This document shows positions 34,616 to 45,749 of a stretch of DNA of 64,000 nt, piece after piece. Position numbers and translations under genes: made by a program. Source of the DNA: Chionoecetes opilio (Eukaryota; Arthropoda; Malacostraca; Decapoda; Majidae); assembly GCA_016584305.1 (NCBI GenBank), contig JACEEZ010021775.1, forward strand, positions 145,001 to 209,000. The letters are read 5' to 3'. A model generated the notes under the pieces. That model made no database searches. It was not told the DNA's origin and was given only the letters and a program-made list of their open reading frames with translations. Numbering within the stretch: position 1 is the first letter of the stretch; every line of letters starts with the position of its first letter.

Positions 34616-35515
34616 TGTAATGGCTAGACATTTTTATATGCATTCAGTCCCATATTTGCGCTTGGCGCCAGGCTGTTGTCCCCGCGGCGGATGCCAGTTA
34701 ATGTTTTTCTGGTGGCGGGAAAGGATTCCAGTCTGTGGGAGGGGTTTTAGGCTCATAGTTGCCCCCCCACGAGTAGCAGGGTGCGCTAGCAGAGACACCC
34801 GAATAAATTGCATGTGGTGGCTGATAGGAATTCAGGCATGCATAATAAGAAACGGGGTATAGAAAATATTTTTTAGAGGAGCCGAAGTGGCAACGCGCCA
34901 CCAGCCGCCATCTTGGACGATCCAGGTGGGCCTGGGTCGCTCACTCTTTTACAGGTCACGGCCACGACTACACCTCCCCCAGCCGAGGACTTTCTTCTGG
35001 ACCTCTCGCCACCTCCTTCCAGTTCCCCGCGTGTCTGGTGGCTTGATTCCTGCTAGCAGACGCAGGGCAACCCATACCGCGAGGAGAAGGAGGTTTGGTA
35101 GAGGCAGACGCAAGTGGGAGCAAGGAGCGAGTCGCTAGACAGGAAGTCGACCACGGTGTGCGCGACGAGGACCACAGGCTCGAGGCTACAGGTTCTTATA
35201 ATCAAATCCATAACCCCTTATATCTATTCCCCAGCCAGATACCAGAAGCGGTAGGCTATCATAGGCATATGTAGGGAAGATATTTAGGGGTGATTGAGGG
35301 GATAAATCTTGTGTTGGGGGTGCTATTTTTGTTATGTGTAGATCTTGTAAATAAACTAGATAAGGTGTTTACCAAGTGTTTAATTTTTTCCCCTGTATGT
35401 AGTCCTGGACTGATAGCTTATAGTGAGTCAAACAAACAACCCGAAGGTGATTTAATTATTGAGAGGTAAGTGAAGTCTAAGTACTTAAACCCCCAGTAAA
35501 TAATCAAAACCTTTA
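34616..35515 (+). mobile_element. 5' LTR of a Gypsy-type retrotransposon
   Basis: Begins TGTAATGGCTAGACATTTTT and is repeated in the same direction at 38240-39146. Differences are mostly one-base gaps. It contains a CCGCCATCTTGG motif (YY1-type) and a possible AATAAA near 35349. The last base pairs differ between copies (CTTTAAA here, CTTTACA in the 3' copy). Confidence 0.92.
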
Positions 35516-35517
35516 AA

Positions 35518-35536
35518 GTGGAGCCCACACAGGGAC
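35518..35536 (+). other. Probable primer-binding site
   Basis: TGGAGCCCACACAGGGACC lies 2 bases after the 5' LTR, where a tRNA primer site is expected; the TGG-x-GCCC start is typical. The matching tRNA was not determined. Confidence 0.55.
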
Positions 35537-35597
35537 CTCACGTTTGCCAGTCCAGGTTTAATACGGGGAATTCAGACTAGACAGTAGCACCGCCATC

Positions 35598-36820
35598 ATG
35601 AGCATTCAGATATATAGGGAAGAGGCGGAGTTGATAGGCCTGTGGAGCCTAACGACATTAAAGAATATGTCGCCAATAGGCAACGAGATGAAAGAGGGGA
35701 AAGAGAAGAGAGGAGAGGCAGCAATTGCGAGAGTACGAGAAGGAATTGAAGCTCATGGAGACACAGAGAGTGGAGCGAGTACAACAAATAGAGGAGAAAG
35801 AGAAAGCCCGCGTGCATGAAAAGGAGTGAGAGATAGAGAGGAGAAAGTCCGCGAGCACGTGGAGAGACAGGAAAGGGAAAAGGAGAGAGAGGAAAGAGAG
35901 GAGAGGGAGAACTCCGCGAGCACGTGGAGAGACAGGAAATGGAAAAAGGAGTTGAGAGAAAGAGAGGAGAGGGAAAAGAAACTCCGCGAGCACGTGGAGA
36001 GAGAGGAAAGAGAGGAAAAAGAGAAACCCCGCGAGCATGAAAAGGGTTGAGAGATAGAGAGGAGAAACTCCGCGAGCACGTGGAGAGAGAGAAAGAGAGG
36101 AGAAAGAGAAACCCCGCGAGCATGAAAAGAGTTGAGAGATAGAGAGGAGAAAGTCCGCGAGCACGTGGAGAGACAGGAAAGGGAAAAGGATTTGAGAGAG
36201 AGAGAGGAAGGGAGAAAACCCCGCCAGCACGAGCTGGAGGTGTTAAGCAGAACGAGTAGTAGCAACAGTAAACAGACTGTGGCTAACGGGGGATCGGAAT
36301 AAACGTCCGAAATTAAAGCTTCCCATGTTTAAGGAAAGTGATAGCATAGAAAACTTCATAGGAAGATACGTGACGCGGCTGACCTCCCGGAATATGACGA
36401 GATCACGCGTAAACTCCAGTTTAGACCTTGTTTTAGGTAAGGCCCAGACGTGCTACAAAGATTAGAGAAACATAGCCGTGACTATGACAAATGAAGGACG
36501 CTCTCTTGAAAGCCTACGGGGTGAACGCCGACAGCTCAAACAACAGTTTGTCGGGCCCATTTAGAGCAGTACGAAACTGCCTCTCAGTTTGCAGCCAGGG
36601 CTGGCCGGATATTTCAGAGATTGGTATGAGAAGGATGGGGCAGAGGAGACTGTCAAGGGCCTTACAGATTTAATTTTGCGCGCTCAATTCGTCAAGTTTA
36701 TGCCCGGAACCATAGTCGCGAGGCTAAAAAATGGACCGCATAAATCAATTGTCGAAATGGGTAGAGTCGCCCATGCGTATTTTGAGGCATATGCGGAAAA
36801 GGCTGAGCCACCGAAGTAGT
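35598..36820 (+). pseudogene. Gag of the Gypsy-type retrotransposon, frameshifted
   Basis: The frame begins MSIQIYREEAELIGL and soon shifts. A long Glu/Arg coiled-coil part, built of tandem REHVERQERE-like units (about 35840-36235), follows. Then KLPMFKESDSIENFIGRYV (about 36310-36370), ALLKAYGV, and LILRAQF with EMGRVAHAYFEAYAE near 36670-36800. That order matches Gypsy Gag with a SCAN-like capsid part. Several frameshifts and stops make it non-functional; some single-base gaps could be sequencing errors. Confidence 0.8.
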
Positions 36821-37319
36821 TTGGGTCGAGGCTGCAGATACGCCAAGGGAAGACGATAGCTCGCCACGGGCGGGATACGGCGACGCCAGCCCGTAAGACT
36901 GAGCCCACATATAGTGCCCCAGTTGTTAAACCCTCGTCGCTTTCAGGCAAGCTATAGGCCAGCACAAAGGGAAAACTGGAGCCGTGGAGTAAATCTCGAA
37001 GCGAGTAATACCCCACGGCACAAAAATGCTGCGGCCGTTCACAAGGAGCCCCACTGCCCACTCCACAAGCAGTATACTGCACCCAAACCCGGGATATCGC
37101 AATTCGCCGAGCCACAAAAGGCCGCGGGACGATATTCCACGGAGAAAGGTAGTTCGTCAGGGAATGGCCAAAGGCCGTCATGCACGAAGCAAAGTTCGGG
37201 GATGAGGTAAACATGGATTTCCTGCTGACTTTGAGAACAGCCCAGGCCGTCAGGAGGGAGGTAGAGACAGATCCCTTTACTCGAGAACGTGCGACGGCAT
37301 TACTGCGAAGAACGGTCAG

Positions 37320-37625
37320 AAAAAGTGCGCGGTAATTATACGAGCTTTGTAGAGCGAGATGGTAATTTATACCGCGAGTTCATAACTCCCCGGGCCACGA
37401 GAGATTTCAATTCGTCGTGCCTGAAAAATATCGCTATGCCGTATTCGAGTTAGATCACTGCGATGCCACAGGTGCCCACTCGAGCAGGAAGAAAACGTGG
37501 AAGTATTTGCCGAGAATTTTATTGGCCAGGCATGGGCCATGATTTGAGCAGATGGGTGCATTCCTGCGAAGTGTGTCAAAACACGAACGACAGCGACATA
37601 GGCTTATGAAACCCCACGAGTACAA
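37320..37625 (+). pseudogene. Integrase zinc-binding remnant of the same retrotransposon
   Basis: FQFVVPEKYRYAVFELDHCD with a following GAH and KKT gives the two His. After a frameshift, EFYWPGMGHDLSRWVHSCEV and CQN give the two Cys of the HHCC domain. Almost all of protease, reverse transcriptase and RNase H, and the integrase core, are missing, since only about 2.7 kb separates the LTRs. The element is internally deleted and must be non-autonomous. Confidence 0.8.
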
Positions 37626-38227
37626 TGAGGAAAAAGATGGGGTGTTTGTGGGTATAAGAGCCCACTCCCCTCAGAGTTAGGGGAAAAGGGCTCCAGGGCT
37701 GCGCCTTTATAGGCTTCCTTTAGGGGATCCTCCACGGCGGGATGTTAGCCTGGATTAAGAATTGCATGATCCACTAACATTTCCCTAGCATGGCACGGGT
37801 GCATGTATTTAGGAAATCATAGGCAGGTAGAAGGATTGAATTTTTGTAACACCATTGTATACATACCATGTTACATTCATCTGTACCACCACAAATATGT
37901 ATAGACATACCTACGCCACATAACACCTGTTGGTAATTAAATGTGACGCGTCTTGGACGTCTAGATTGGGTCCGATACAGGGTTTGCTAGAAACTTTGGA
38001 GTTTTTATCCCCTAGACTTTGAACTTAACGTAAATGCGGGGTTTTTTCCGCTCATTGGTTACAAGCAAAACCCCTGTAAACGGTTTAAAGTACAAAACCA
38101 CAGAGGTCTGGATGTGTGACTGACTTATTTAGGTCGGATCTAATGAATTAGATAATTTACATTTAACCTGCATGTGCTATAACATGTTCAGGTAGTCGGG
38201 AAATTCTTTCTGCGAAAAAATTTTATT

Positions 38228-38239
38228 AGGTGGGGCGAA
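38228..38239 (+). other. Probable polypurine tract
   Basis: AGGTGGGGCGAA lies immediately before the 3' LTR, the position of the plus-strand primer. Confidence 0.5.
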
Positions 38240-39146
38240 TGTAATGGCTAGACATTTTTATATGCATTCAGTCCCCATATTTGCGCTTGGCGCCAGGCTG
38301 TTGTCCCCGCTGGCGGATGCCAGTTAATGTTTTTCTGGTGGCGGGAAAGGATTCCAGTCTGTGGGAGGGGTTTTAGGCTCATAGTTGCCTCCCCACGAGT
38401 AGCAGGGTGCGCTAGCAGAGACACCCGAAGTAAATTGCATGTGGTGGCTGATAGGAATTCAGGCATGCATAATAAGAAACAGGGTATAGAAAATATGTTT
38501 AGAGGAGCCGAAGTGGCAACGCGCCACCAGCCGCCATCTTGGACGATCCAGGTCGGCCTGGGTCGCTCACTCTGTTACAGGTCACGGCCACGACTACACC
38601 TCCCCCAGCCGAGGACGTCTTCTGGACCTCTCGCCACCTCCTTCCAGTTCCCCGCGTGTCTGGTGCTTGATTCCTGCTAGCAGACGCAGGGCAAGCCATA
38701 CCGCGAGGAGAAGGAGGGCTTGGTAGAGGCAGACGCAAGCTGGGAGCAAGGAGCGAGTCGCTAGACAGGAAGTCGACCACGTGTGTGCGCGACGAGGACC
38801 ACAGGCTCGAGGCTACAGGTTCTTATAATCATAATCCATAACCCCTTATATCTATTCCCCAGCCAGATAACCAGAAGCGGTAGGCTATCATAGGCATATG
38901 TAGGGAAGATATTTAGGGCGTGATTGAGTGGATGAATCTTGTGTTGGGGGTGCTATTTTTGTTATGTGTAGATCTTGTAAATAAACTAGATAAGGTGTTT
39001 ACCAAGTGTTTATTGTTTACCCTGTATGTAGTCCTGGACTGATAGCTTCATAGTGAGTCAAACAAACAACCCGAAGGTGATTTAATTATTGAGAGGTAAG
39101 TGAAGTCTAAGTACTTAAAACCCCCAGTAAATAATCAAAACCTTTA
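38240..39146 (+). mobile_element. 3' LTR of the Gypsy-type retrotransposon
   Basis: Direct copy of 34616-35515, starting TGTAATGGCTAGACATTTTT and ending CCTTTACA. TA-rich sequence flanks both outer edges (TATAT before the 5' LTR, TATAC after this one), so any short target duplication is hard to prove. Confidence 0.92.
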
Positions 39147-39179
39147 CATATACATATATATATATATATTTTTTTTTTA

Positions 39180-39988
39180 GATCACTACTTCCATGTAGCC
39201 TTATTACTAGGTCAGGGGGGAAAATATAACAAAAGTTGTGCAAAACTAATATATTGAAAACAACAAGAAAATCTATATTCCATCTTTTATATGATAAATA
39301 CGAGAGCGGAAGGGAGTCTACCGCCACCGTCAGCCACCTGTGTCTGGGGGAACAAATAAAAAATTGTGAGGTATTCGGCTGTGGTGATACTTTCTTGATT
39401 CGAATAGAATAAAATTATATCAAGTATAGGCGTCCAGTCTCTGGCCCCTTCGCTTTTGGCTCAGTTCTTACGGCTGGAACGTGGCAGCGAGCCACGTTCT
39501 AGCCAATCATCTCATTACGCTAATTTTTCATTAAGAGGTTGTTCTACGCAAAAAGTTTGTTGCACAGACCCCCATTTATTTTGACAGCACTACTTGCATG
39601 TCAAATTTCAGCTCAATCCGACAATATTTAGGAGTAGTTATACACTTTTTGACTTAAACTTGGTTCCACGGGTCTTATGGTAAGAAGCAGCTCGCTTCGC
39701 TCGCTGCCAATTAGATTTTATTCTGGCGAACTACCTTCATTTAATCGAAACTTTACACTCACAATTAATTTAGTTTCAATAAAACTTCTTTTTATACATG
39801 AAAATTACACCTTTGAATCTAAGTATGAGAGAGGAGAGCCCGCCACCAGCGACATATTTACTGAGGAGAAATCAGGGGTAATTATCAAGAGGTGCTTGAC
39901 CGGATGGTAATTATAGAGAGGTGGCTAAAAAAAAAAAGGTGGATCGAGGAGAAAGTGTCGTAGCGAGGAAGTGACTGTCCCGATGACA
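39180..39988. other. No gene recognised
   Basis: Includes a hairpin at about 39472-39505 (GGCTGGAACGTGGC and complement). No open frame is convincing. Confidence 0.4.
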
Positions 39989-41079
39989 ATGGACCCATTT
40001 ACTCTACTTGAGGTAAGGATTGATTTGACATCTTCAAGCCTCATATAGTTGGGCAGTGATGTTGATTTTTCTATGTGAACAGTATTTTTGATGATACAGC
40101 CAATTTAAGTACAGGAAAATATATACGCTCTAAAACGACTGGCGCCATGTTGTGACGTCACTAGCTTAGACAACAGAGCAAAACAGCTGTAAAGCGGCCG
40201 CTACTATTATGTACTACCTACTAATACACCAACTTGCATTACCCCTACTACCGCAAGATGACCAGTAATCCTCCTTCAAGTGATGTAGTAGGTATTCACT
40301 GTGTTTGTGAATATGTAAGTTGTAGTTTATAAGGAAAAAGTGGATAGACAGAGATAAGTGGCCCGTGACACCTGACAAGTGACGACTTCTGGGATCGGCA
40401 TTCCTTATAGGGAGCTTAAATGAACCTGCAATGACATGTAAAGCTAGACAGATAGACGAACTCATAGAGGAACAGGTAGAAATGTATGGCTTTCTTTCCC
40501 CACATAAGCAAACATACACCCTTCGTCACTCTACTCACCACTACAACCTTTACTAACCATACATTTCTACCTGTTCCTCTATGAGTTCGTCTATCTGTCT
40601 AGCTGTACATGTCATTGCAGGTTCATTTAAGCTCCCTATAAGGAATGCCGATCCCAGAAGTCGTCACTTGTCAGGTGTCACGGGCCACTTATCTCTGTCT
40701 ATCCACTTTTTCCTTATAAACTACAACTTACATATTCACAAACACAGTGAATACCTACTACATCACTTGAAGGAGGATTACTGGTCATCTTGCGGTAGTA
40801 GGGGTAATGCAAGTTAGTTAGGTTAGTAAAATAAAACTATAATTTGCGGTTTGCTGAGCCAAAACAAGCCGATCAGCTGATCAGGCGAGATCTGAGTCTG
40901 CAGTTACTACGTCACAGCGCGTTCCGCCGTGTTGTGATATTTTGGCCCCAAAAAGGCCATATATTTCATTTATGGTGCATTTCTCAGCAAAAAGAATATG
41001 AGTACAGTGATATGTAGCCTATATTGCACCCAAAGCTTTATAATACTCCGTGTTTTAGGTGTGAGTAAATGGGTCCATT
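39989..41079. mobile_element. Outer inverted-end element around a foldback
   Basis: AATGGACCCATTTACTC on the left is matched inverted at 41063-41079. GTGACGT(C/A)-containing inner flanks are also related. It encloses the perfect foldback at 40231-40815. Confidence 0.55.
40231..40815. mobile_element. Foldback with 259 bp arms and 67 bp loop
   Basis: The arms 40231-40489 and 40557-40815 are almost exact inverted copies (AACTTGCATTACCCCTACTA ... complement). The same peptide is open on opposite strands, an artefact of the palindrome. Confidence 0.92.
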
Positions 41080-42089
41080 ATTAATGGCTGATTAACACTG
41101 GCGTTTTTTCGGCATTTTTATCTGACGAGAAGGGGTCTGGGTCTAGGGCTGGTGTCATGGGGGGAGATGCTGAGAAGTGCCATAGAGGTAAGGCGAAAAG
41201 AGCGCCTTACCCGTCTTCAGGCGCTTTTGTAACGGCCCGGCTAAGGCACCGACTAAAGCCCATGTACGTACAGTCGAAAGTTCAGGCGCTTTTGCACTGC
41301 CTTACACCTCCAAAGCCTATGGCGTGGGCGCGGTCCGAGAATCCTACTAGCCAATCACGTTGCCTATCTGAGCGCTGCTTAGGCAGCTTCGACCAATCAC
41401 AAGGCTTGAACACGTCTCTGCTGAAGCAAGGAATGTTGTCCCTCCCTCCCTAACCAAGCACTTATGGCAAGGATACACCGCTCTCCCCCGCCAAAAGCTG
41501 TTTCATCACAAGTTTGACGTTCAACGCAGGTTTTGACCACTTATATATTTTTGCATTAGGACGTGCCATACACCATGATAATCGTTAAGGTGTGCCGATT
41601 CCGGGACAGTGAGTGAAAATTTAATGCAAGCAACATTCCAGGAATAAGGAGAAGATGAATAAAAAAAGGTGAAAAAAAAGTTTACACACGATTTCATTTT
41701 GCTCTCATTATCTTATTATAGGTATAGTTTACTGCAAGTTTTATGCATTCATGATATGCACTAATGTCTCATGAAGATGATGGTATGTTCAGCTGTCCTA
41801 AATATCATCTGGTAGTATGATAATACCGTATAATAGTACAACATTTTAGTGCGGGCGGAGCACCTGCCGCCCGCCGCCCGCCCCTAACCAACACACAACA
41901 CAACATTTCTTATCACCGGCATATAACACCCTATAATGCCGCATTAGTCTTGCACGATCAATTCATACACACCTTGCAACACTATTAATACGTAAACACC
42001 AATTGTTACGTTGTAGGAACTGAAACAAGGCTGTATTTGCTTTATATAAACAGAAGATGAATGTCTGTCAAAGGCCCACAGCAGCTCAC

Positions 42090-42361
42090 TAAAGCCCGGT
42101 TCCCACCTTCCCGCTTGTACGGCCGCCATACAACAACAAAGACGTCACAATAAAGTCTACCGCACCGCCGTACCGCTGTACGGCCGCCGTACAAAGTTAA
42201 ATTCCAGTCATCTCTCCCGCTCGGCGGTGTCCGCTCGAGCGGAGTTGCCAACTGTGCCCAGTTACCACAAATACCACTCAAGCGGTGATGGTAGTGACGT
42301 CATTGTTGAGCGGTGTTGTTGTAAAACGGCCGTACAAGCGGGCTGATGGGAACCGGCCTTA
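42090..42361 (+). mobile_element. MITE with AAGCCCGGTTCCCAC ends, unit 1
   Basis: Each end carries AAGCCCGGTTCCCAC(C) or its complement, with GTACGGCCGCC repeats inside. It is oriented head-to-head with the next copy, 20 bases away. Confidence 0.85.
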
Positions 42362-42381
42362 AGTCAGGGTCTGACCATGCC

Positions 42382-42644
42382 TTAAGCCCGGTTCCCACCT
42401 TCCCGCCTGTACGGCCGCCATACAACAACAATGACGTCACCATCATCACCGCTTGAGTGGTATTTGTGGTAACTGGGCACAGTTGGCAACTCCGCTCGAG
42501 CGGACACCGCCGAGCGGGAGAGATGACTTGAATTTAACTTTGTACGGCGGCCGTACAGCGGTACGGCGGTGCGGTAGACTTTGTTGTGACGTCTTTGTTG
42601 TTGTATGGCGGCCGTACAAGCGGGATGGTGGGAACCGGGCTTTA
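42382..42644 (-). mobile_element. Same MITE, unit 2, inverted
   Basis: Inverted, nearly identical copy of 42090-42361; the pair makes a 550 bp palindrome with a short GTCAGGGTCTGAC palindrome at its centre. Confidence 0.85.
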
Positions 42645-42876
42645 GTTTTCAGCGCCTTTAGCGGTGCCACTGAGGCAGCAATCTCGACTGAGCATTGCGG
42701 TGGGAGGGCGTTTCGCCTTACCACAGGCGCCCTAGTGGATAGGGCGCCCTAGCTCACTCTCAGCATCTGGCCCATGATCGGTTTTCAACAAAAATCACAC
42801 ACCGATCACTCGGTCTTTCAAGAGACCGACTTCTCGTCAGATAAAAATGCCGAAAAAACGCCAGTGTGAATCAGCC

Positions 42877-43620
42877 TTTACGGTGTCGCTACGAGACGCT
42901 ACAGCGCCACCCACTGCCTACACGCGCGTGATGTATGTATGGATCTCGCGTGGTAATTACAGTGTGAGGGTCGACAGGTCGTTACGTATTGACGTGTAAC
43001 AGTGTGAATTATTTGTGAATGTAATTGCTGTGAGGGAGGAAGGGAAACAAATACTATTATCCCCAGAAAGGATGGAAAGAACTGATTCACTCTGGATGCG
43101 TGAAATGAAAACTTACTTTTGGTCTGTCCCACTGAAGGCCGCGGGAAGGGTGGTGTATCGATCCTCTCCCATGCGCGCACGGTGACAGACTGACAGCCGA
43201 GACAAACGATACCAGCGGCATGGTTAGAGTTGCCATATTTTCCCAGTGTTAAGAAATAAAGGTCATCCAATCAGTTATAGGCGTCCATATAGGTGCATGG
43301 ACGGCCAGGAGTAATGTTAGGGTGGCGGGGTAACCTGATTAACATACATGATTGATACATTTTTCCAATATGTGTACTCAAACTGCAACAATTTCTAGTT
43401 TTTGCCCAGTGTTGTGAGGCAGCCTGGATTGTTGGTGGGAGTTTTAACTTGTTCAAAGTGTATCGCGTGAGGCTGCCGTCAGGCGTACAATCATTTTCCG
43501 TTGTTTATTAGCTCACCAATATAAGGCTCAACATGCCAAACATCACAGAACCAGCAAAAACATTTATACCAATCGTTCATAAAAGTGAAATCTTCCTCCA
43601 CCCACTCCCCACATGGGCTC
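42877..43620. other. No gene recognised
   Basis: The 123-codon minus-strand frame at 42899-43270 has no recognised domain. Confidence 0.4.
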
Positions 43621-43623
43621 ATA

Positions 43624-43714
43624 GTGTTCCCACTGATCTATATAACATGGATCACGGAAGCCTGGCTCAGCACTGGTTCCAACTGTCCGCCATCTTGCCA
43701 ATACCAAAACAAAG
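43624..43714 (+). promoter_or_regulatory. Repeated TATA/YY1-type module upstream of the THAP exon
   Basis: Contains CTGATCTATATAACATGGAT (TATA-like core at 43639-43645) and CCGCCATCTTGCCAATACC (YY1-type motif at 43687-43697), 50-125 bases upstream of the THAP start codon. The same two blocks occur together, inverted, at 45743-45632. It may be a promoter carried by a dispersed repeat; promoter activity is inference. Confidence 0.45.
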
Positions 43715-43764
43715 CCTTGTTTCTGCGGCTCGCGTTGCTGTCTGGTTGTGCTTATCGCCTCGTC

Positions 43765-43832
43765 ATGCCAAGCTGTGCTGCTATGTCCTGTACAAACAGA
43801 CCAGGACCTGGAAGTGGCAAATCTTTCCACCT
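43765..43832 (+). CDS. THAP-type zinc-finger first exon
   Basis: ATG at 43765 opens MPSCAAMSCTNRPGPGSGKS followed by FHL, then a GTGAGT donor at 43833 (phase 2). The Met-Pro-x-Cys, Cys-x(4)-Cys spacing and Ser-Phe-His ending are the hallmark start of the THAP zinc-dependent DNA-binding domain. Many THAP genes have their first intron at this point. THAP proteins are sequence-specific DNA-binding factors, some derived from P-element transposases. The next exon should open with Phe-Pro and carry the Trp, the later Cys and His; it was not found in the 2.5 kb searched by eye downstream, so the gene may be a fragment or have a long intron. Confidence 0.55.
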
Positions 43833-43841
43833 GTGAGTAAC

Positions 43842-44000
43842 ACCACACATACACACACGCACCCACCACACACACACCCACCACACACACACACACACCA
43901 TCACACACTCACACCCACACCACCCACGACACACCCACACACCCACCACACACACACACACACACCCACACCCACACCCACCACACCCACTCCCCACCCA
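43842..44000. repeat. (CA)n / CACCCA compound microsatellite
   Basis: CA-rich array beginning only about 10 bases after the THAP exon donor. Confidence 0.95.
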
Positions 44001-44334
44001 GCCCATCCACTCTTAATCCATCTACCCACTCCAGTCATCCACCTACTAGTTAAAAAAAAATATAGGTGGATATGGTATACTTTTTTATATATAGGTAGAT
44101 ATAGATATAAGTATATTTTTTTATACTTGTTAACAATTAGTGGGGAACGGAAGCAGAGGTGACACTAAGAGAGGTGGCACTTAAGCCGGTATTACACGGG
44201 CACTTTTCTGCTCACTGAGCAGATTTCACTGAGCTGCTCAACGAAACTATTACACGGTGATTTGTGTTTTGATGAGCAAAATGCATACAGACCTGAGTGC
44301 GGTTATGATACAATTGGTCATAGCGCTTCCTAAT

Positions 44335-44692
44335 AAGCGGTGTTTGTTCTAATGGAGATAGCTTTATTTTGCGAGAAAAAAAAGAAAAAAAAAGTATACT
44401 TTTTGGTTAAAGTTAGGTTAGGCTTCATTACAACCTATAAGGTTAGGTTAGGTTTCATTAAAACCTTTGAGGTTAAGTTAGGTTTCATTAAAACCTATAA
44501 GGTTAGGTTAGGTTTCATTAAAACCTTTAAGGTTAGCTAGGTTAGGTTTCATTAAAACCTATAAGGTTAGGTTAGGTTTCATTAAAACCTATAAGGTTAG
44601 GTTAGGTTTCATTAAAGCCTATAAGGTTAGGTTAGGTTTCATTAAAACCTATAAGGTTAGGTTAGGTTTCAATAATAATTTTTTATTTTTTT

Positions 44693-44731
<39 letters not shown>

Positions 44732-44840
44732 GCGCAAAATAAAACTATCTCCATTGCAACAAGCACCTATTGTAGGCCAAGAAAAAATAGTTGGTGTCTC
44801 TGAAAACGACCGCGAAACTCTCGTCCATTATTACCAAAAG
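44335..44840. mobile_element. Relative of the 9688-10187 MITE with expanded AGGTT core
   Basis: The right end (44741-44840) matches 10080-10187 (ATAAAACTATCTCCATT, GGTGTCTCTG, CGTCCATTATTACC). The left end has only the inner inverted part. The core is nine copies of a 30 bp unit, AACCTATAAGGTTAGGTTAG followed by GTTTCATTAA (44405-44672). A 35-base G run (44695-44729) follows. Confidence 0.85.
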
Positions 44841-45224
44841 TTGTTTCGTAGTAGTCTATATGAAACCATAGTCGTTTCGTACACTCAGCTCAGAGTTGAA
44901 CTTGACTACTAGAGTTACGAAACGACACCAGGTATGTACGAAAATACTCAAAATCAGTGTACGAAACTAACTACTTTCAATTCAATATACCTAATTAAGA
45001 AAGGTTTTTTGATTAGGCAAAGGTTTTTGATTCATTTAAACTTCCTGTAATCCCCGAGAGTAGCTTCTATGGACCACTGTGGCCCGCGCCGTACCCGTGG
45101 CCGCGGCGGTACGGGGCTGACGCCGTTAGTGGACGAGAACTGCGCGTTCGCTCTTTAGGTCAGACACACACACACTCGGGGACTAACACCGCACTCTTAG
45201 CCTCTCTCGCTTTACCACATACAC

Positions 45225-45412
45225 CATACCTGTCACTACACACCTGTACGGCCTCGCAAGACACCTGTCACTACACACCTGTACGGCCTCGCAAGACACC
45301 TGTCACTACACACCTGTACGGCCTCGCAAGACACCTGTCACTACACACCTGTACGGCCTCGCAAGACACCTGTCACTACATACCTGTACGGCCTCGCAAC
45401 ACACCTGTTGTC
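45225..45412. repeat. 35 bp minisatellite, 5 copies
   Basis: Unit CACCTGTCACTACACACCTG then TACGGCCTCGCAAGA, nearly perfect. Confidence 0.95.
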
Positions 45413-45467
45413 TGTGTGTCACCGTAAATAAATGACTTGGAAGGTTCGACGATGCACTAGGTTGGAA

Positions 45468-45582
45468 GTTTAGTAGTAGCAGTAGGTGTTAATAGTAGTT
45501 GTAGGTGGTAATAGTAGTAGTAGGTGGTAATAGTAGTAGTAGTAGTAGGTGTTAATAGTAGTAGTAGGTGGTAATATAGGCT
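45468..45582. repeat. (AGT)n / GTAGGTG microsatellite
   Basis: Interrupted AGT array next to the inverted copy of the promoter-like module. Confidence 0.9.
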
Positions 45583-45631
45583 ATCACATGCCAGCAGCCA
45601 ACACCCAGCCACTGCCTGGGCCGGCCCATGT

Positions 45632-45743
45632 ATTTGTTTTGGTATTGGCAAGATGGCGGCTGGTGGCTGGTGGCTGACTTCAGTATCTCGGCCACAGCTA
45701 GCCCAGATCCGCGATCCATGTTATATAGATCAGTGAGTGTTCC
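45632..45743 (-). repeat. Inverted copy of the TATA/YY1-type module
   Basis: On the minus strand CACTGATCTATATAACATGG and GCCGCCATCTTGCCAATACC occur in the same order as at 43624-43714, with a different middle. No THAP-like start codon follows it. Confidence 0.7.
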
Positions 45744-45749
45744 CCAAGG

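Larger units (their letters stand above)
41086..42876. mobile_element. DNA element with 47 bp terminal inverted repeats
   Basis: GGCTGATTAACACTGGCG... through TATCTGACGAGAAG on the left is inverted at 42830-42876 with few changes. Sub-terminal GATGCTGAGA also recurs inverted. No transposase is visible. Two smaller MITEs are nested inside near 42.1-42.6 kb. Confidence 0.8.

Noticed and set aside
35596..36265. Minus-strand frames of 170-190 codons
   Set aside because: Antisense of the Glu/Arg coiled-coil part of the retrotransposon Gag.
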